NCBI GenBank assembly: GCA_021613335.1
Contig: JAJTWR010000113.1
Coordinates: forward strand, 2,540,501-2,604,500
Direction: 5' to 3'
From: Whitmania pigra
Lineage: Eukaryota > Annelida > Clitellata > Hirudinida > Haemopidae
Length of the DNA stretch: 64,000 bases
A program made the translations under genes and the position numbers. The stretch's first letter is position 1. Each line of letters starts with the position of its first letter. Below, piece by piece: positions 56,320 to 64,000 of the stretch. Under the pieces are notes generated by a model, which worked only from the letters and a program-made list of their open reading frames with translations, was not told where the DNA came from and ran no database searches.

Positions 56320-57646
56320 TATGTGTACAGTAATGTGAAGTCATGTTATAAAAATACTTAAGTTAAATTATATTATAGATTTATTTTATTATTGTTATTA
56401 ATCACAATTTTCTATGTTCATTTGCTCTACATGTTTTTGTTTCTTAATTGTACATCGTCAGTTTTAAGAAAAACACTGCTTTAACTGCATGTACAGCTGG
56501 TTTAATATGTATTTGCAAAATATACAGTCACTCGAACACTATGCAGTTGGAATCTTTTCTTGAATCTTTGAAACCAGCCAGCGCTTGCTACAAGCTCTTG
56601 ACTGTAATCTTCTCCAACACGCTATTTCAGAGTCTAAAATAGATCTGCACAGTAAAAAGACTTAATGGTGTCCGTTTTTAAATTTGATCTTCCATCCAAA
56701 TATATAGCAATTTCTCCATTTCATGGATGCGTACGCTTCGTTGCTTTGTTAAAACTGTTGATCGCATGGTTGCAAAACCTTTCACAGCTTCACGAATTCT
56801 TTCTTGTTGAGATTAATCTCAAATAGATCGAATTTTTAAGTTTAACTACCGTGACGCCTTTTTATTTAACACACACAACAAGCCGAAGCGACAACAACAA
56901 CCAATGAGAAGAAAAAAAACCCAAAGATTAATTTTAACAAAGCTAGAGTTTAAGGTACTCATAAACTCAACATTTCTTTATCTTTCAAAATCGTCGAAAA
57001 AGTAGAGTGTGATAACTTCATACCATGTGCGATCACATTCACTTTCTTTCCTTCTCCTTTACCTTCATTTTCGTGTTGAGATCGATGGCCTTCCTTTCCT
57101 TCTTAGCAGGCTGAAGCATAGACAAAGACAATTTTCTCTTGTTAGACATCTAAAATCTTGGAAGGGATTTGATAAAAAATAAAATATTCAAGACACCAAA
57201 CGTAAATTGCTGCACCGAGTCTAGCATCTTCCAATTTATCGCTGAGTAACACAATCGCCAATATAAGCAAGATGAAAAGTAAAAAAAATAAAAATGTTAT
57301 AACACGATTTAAATTTAAATTCATAAGCTGTTTTGTGGTCGTAAAGTCTTAGGTCACAAAGGTCGTAAGTCGAGCACTAGCTATATATTAGCAATTGTCA
57401 TTATTTTAGCATATGTTAATGTAGACATAATAGGGTGTGATTAGATAATATACTATGTATATTGAATTTTTTTATTTAAAGACAACAATATGTAAACTGT
57501 TTCGGGATTGAATAAATATAATGCTGTCTCCAAAGTTTAGAAAAAGACTGGAAAAGTGAATTCGATATTGACAAAACAAACCTGCAAACCGACGATGTTA
57601 CCCAGAATGAGCGTTATCTTTGTGCATTTTGAGGGTCATTAACATT
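56320..57646. other. Intergenic; upstream region of the MSK-type gene
   Basis: AT-rich, no repeat family recognised. Open frames such as 56448-56642 (+) and 57142-57324 (-) have no domain; the latter is a hydrophobic stretch typical of AT-rich DNA. Confidence 0.4.
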
Positions 57647-62304
<4,658 letters not shown>

Positions 62305-63330
62305 CAGTGGTGGATTTGGGGGGATGACCCTCCCCATCATTTGGAAAATATAAGAAAGGCAGGATGGATCGAATGAGACTGTGCAAGTAGATTCCAAATT
62401 CTACACCTCATCAACATCCTATGTACGGGAGGATAAAAACTAGTTCTTATCTGAAGGCCTCAATCTGCCCTTCTCCTTAATTAATTTGTCTTTTTGGGTC
62501 TGCATTTTATAATATTTGCACAAAGTACATTTTGATTGCATAACTATCAAAACTTCAAGTTTTATTGGGTATATGTAATGATGTGATCATGGCTTTCAAC
62601 CTGTCCTAAAATGGTAATTTGATATTTTACAAGTTCTACTTGTTATATTTTATAAAATGTTTTGTATATAATAAAGTGGTATTATGTACAAAATTGAGTA
62701 ATATTGAACTTATATTTAGCGAGTTATAAGAAAATTGCAGGGTGACCTCATGTTTTGGATGTTATTTTGGAGCCAATCATTGAGATCGAGCAACTAATTG
62801 TTAGGCTTGGTTACTTGGGAGGATTATGTGCCCATGGATGATGACATTCTAGTCCATGATAGTCCATGCCACATCAGCTGAAACTGAAAGCACTGAGCAA
62901 ATGACAAATGATAATGATGAGAATGACTACAAGTATGGCTCTGGACTATGCAAAGAAGATTACTGAATTGTCCACTCATTAAGGGCAATGAAGAAATATT
63001 CAAATTGTCTAAATCTGTTAAAAATATTGTGAAATGTGAAATATTAAAAGCAATTTTGTTCTAGACAGACAACAACAAATGATTTTTTCAATAAAAATAA
63101 AAATTCTAAAGATTGTTTTTCTTTGAATTTTATTGATGGATCCTTAAAAGAAGACAGTTATGTGGACAGTTTGGTCTTACCCCTCTTCAGGACTTTTACA
63201 GTAAAACACCATACCATCCTCTGCATGGTTGAATGGATCTTTTCAGATGCAGGGATGGTACTTAATAGAAGAGATCTTGCATGGTTGATAATTTCAATAA
63301 TAATTCTCAGCAACATCTGCTTTTAAAGGC
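62305..63330 (+). mobile_element. hAT element fragment with transposase C terminus
   Basis: It begins CAGTGGTGGATTTGGGGGG, the same end as 47044, and shares its first 450 bp with that copy. About 63123-63326 encodes 'EWIFSDAGMVLNRRDLAW', resembling the S-ER-x-FS-x-AG-x-x-x-N-x-RR block of hAT C-terminal domains. The transposase core is missing and no right end is identified. Confidence 0.6.
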
Positions 63331-63348
63331 GAACCATGAACTTATACA

Positions 63349-64000
63349 ATGACTACATACTCAGCTGATGAACTTAAATCTTTTGATAGAGGCAGAATAA
63401 CATTTCCCAGGCAGGTTAGAAAGAGATTATTCCACCTGTGGATCTGGATTCCTCGCTCTTGCTTTGGACGGCTCATTTGTTCCAGACCACCATTCTCTGC
63501 GCCTGGAGTGAGACCACCCTCAGCTCTCGATGAAAAAAGTGATGCAGTTTGGCTGCCTCAATGTGCGCTCAATAGCTGGGAAAGTTGATATTCTATTGGA
63601 CATCATACCTATGTACGGAATTGAAGTCCTGATGCTCATCGAGACTTGGCATGATGATGGCTCAGTTGCCCCTCAGCAGCTGTGGCAAACTGGCTACTCC
63701 CCTGAGGTCCATCTTGTGCGACGTTGGCATGGACTTGATGTTCACTGTCTCTCAGGGCTTATCCTGGACTCTCCTCTGTGCTGTCCAGAGCTATGGACTA
63801 CTCTGCAAGCTCAGAAAGAAAAAAATTGTCGCCACAGATGATCTTAGAACTGCTACTTGAGCTTACTCTCGCATCTTCCGGGTGAAGAGATATGCCTACT
63901 ACTCCAAGCGAGTTTTGGAGGAAAACATCCTGCCAAGCGCTGTTGATTGACAATGGAGTCGAGGAAATTCAGAAATGCTTTCCGATATTGGCCTGTCCAT
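63349..64000 (+). mobile_element. LINE endonuclease fragment (CR1-like)
   Basis: A forward frame from about 63530 reads 'GCLNVRSIAGKVDILLDII', then 'IEVLMLIETWHDD', the first two blocks of an apurinic-type endonuclease of CR1-type LINEs (N-x-RS and ETW). A frameshift follows near 63720. It lies inside the MSK gene and runs to the window edge. Confidence 0.8.

Overview
The window is metazoan genomic DNA: AT-rich, with GT-AG introns, TATA promoters, AATAAA signals and many degraded transposable elements. The host is probably an invertebrate, but I cannot fix the phylum from sequence alone. Genuine genes are a minority of the 64 kb.

Region 1 (about 3.0-30.3 kb) is a cluster of six intact actin genes, five on + and one (actin 5) on -. 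Each has three coding exons (42 + 205 + 129 residues) and encodes a 376-residue actin. Copies 1, 2, 3 and 5 appear to encode the same protein; copies 4 and 6 share one change (Ala229Ser). A CArG (SRF) box lies 24-25 bp upstream of the TATA box in every promoter, degenerate only in actin 6. Exons and the small second intron are nearly identical between copies while intron 1, the 3' UTRs and the flanks differ, which suggests recent duplication plus gene conversion. A 1.6 kb hAT transposon, a stray 39-bp actin shard, a Ty3/gypsy remnant, SINEs and an AAT microsatellite lie between copies.

Region 2 (34.0-40.9 kb, - strand) holds a 1437-residue RS/acidic nuclear protein whose last exons encode an SCAF1/SCAF11/PHRF1-type C-terminal domain, and an intronless divergent seven-transmembrane receptor.

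Region 3 (43.8-51 kb) holds two two-exon RING-finger genes sharing an intron position and a C-terminal domain I do not recognise, each preceded by a copy of the same inverted-repeat MITE. They are separated by a hAT element that contains LINE fragments and has a perfect 8-bp target duplication. This pair is the best candidate here for an undescribed family.

Region 4 (51-56.5 kb) is repeat DNA: a SINE with a 13-bp target duplication, and a 3.2 kb hAT (perfect 8-bp duplication) with a second hAT and a TA-flanked MITE nested inside.

Region 5 (57.6 kb to the end, +) is the 5' part of an MSK-type kinase gene (RPS6KA5/RPS6KA4 family). Six exons cover the N-terminal kinase domain up to DFG; the rest must lie beyond the window. 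A solo LTR ends five bases before exon 4 and appears to supply its polypyrimidine tract. hAT and LINE fragments fill the last 2 kb.
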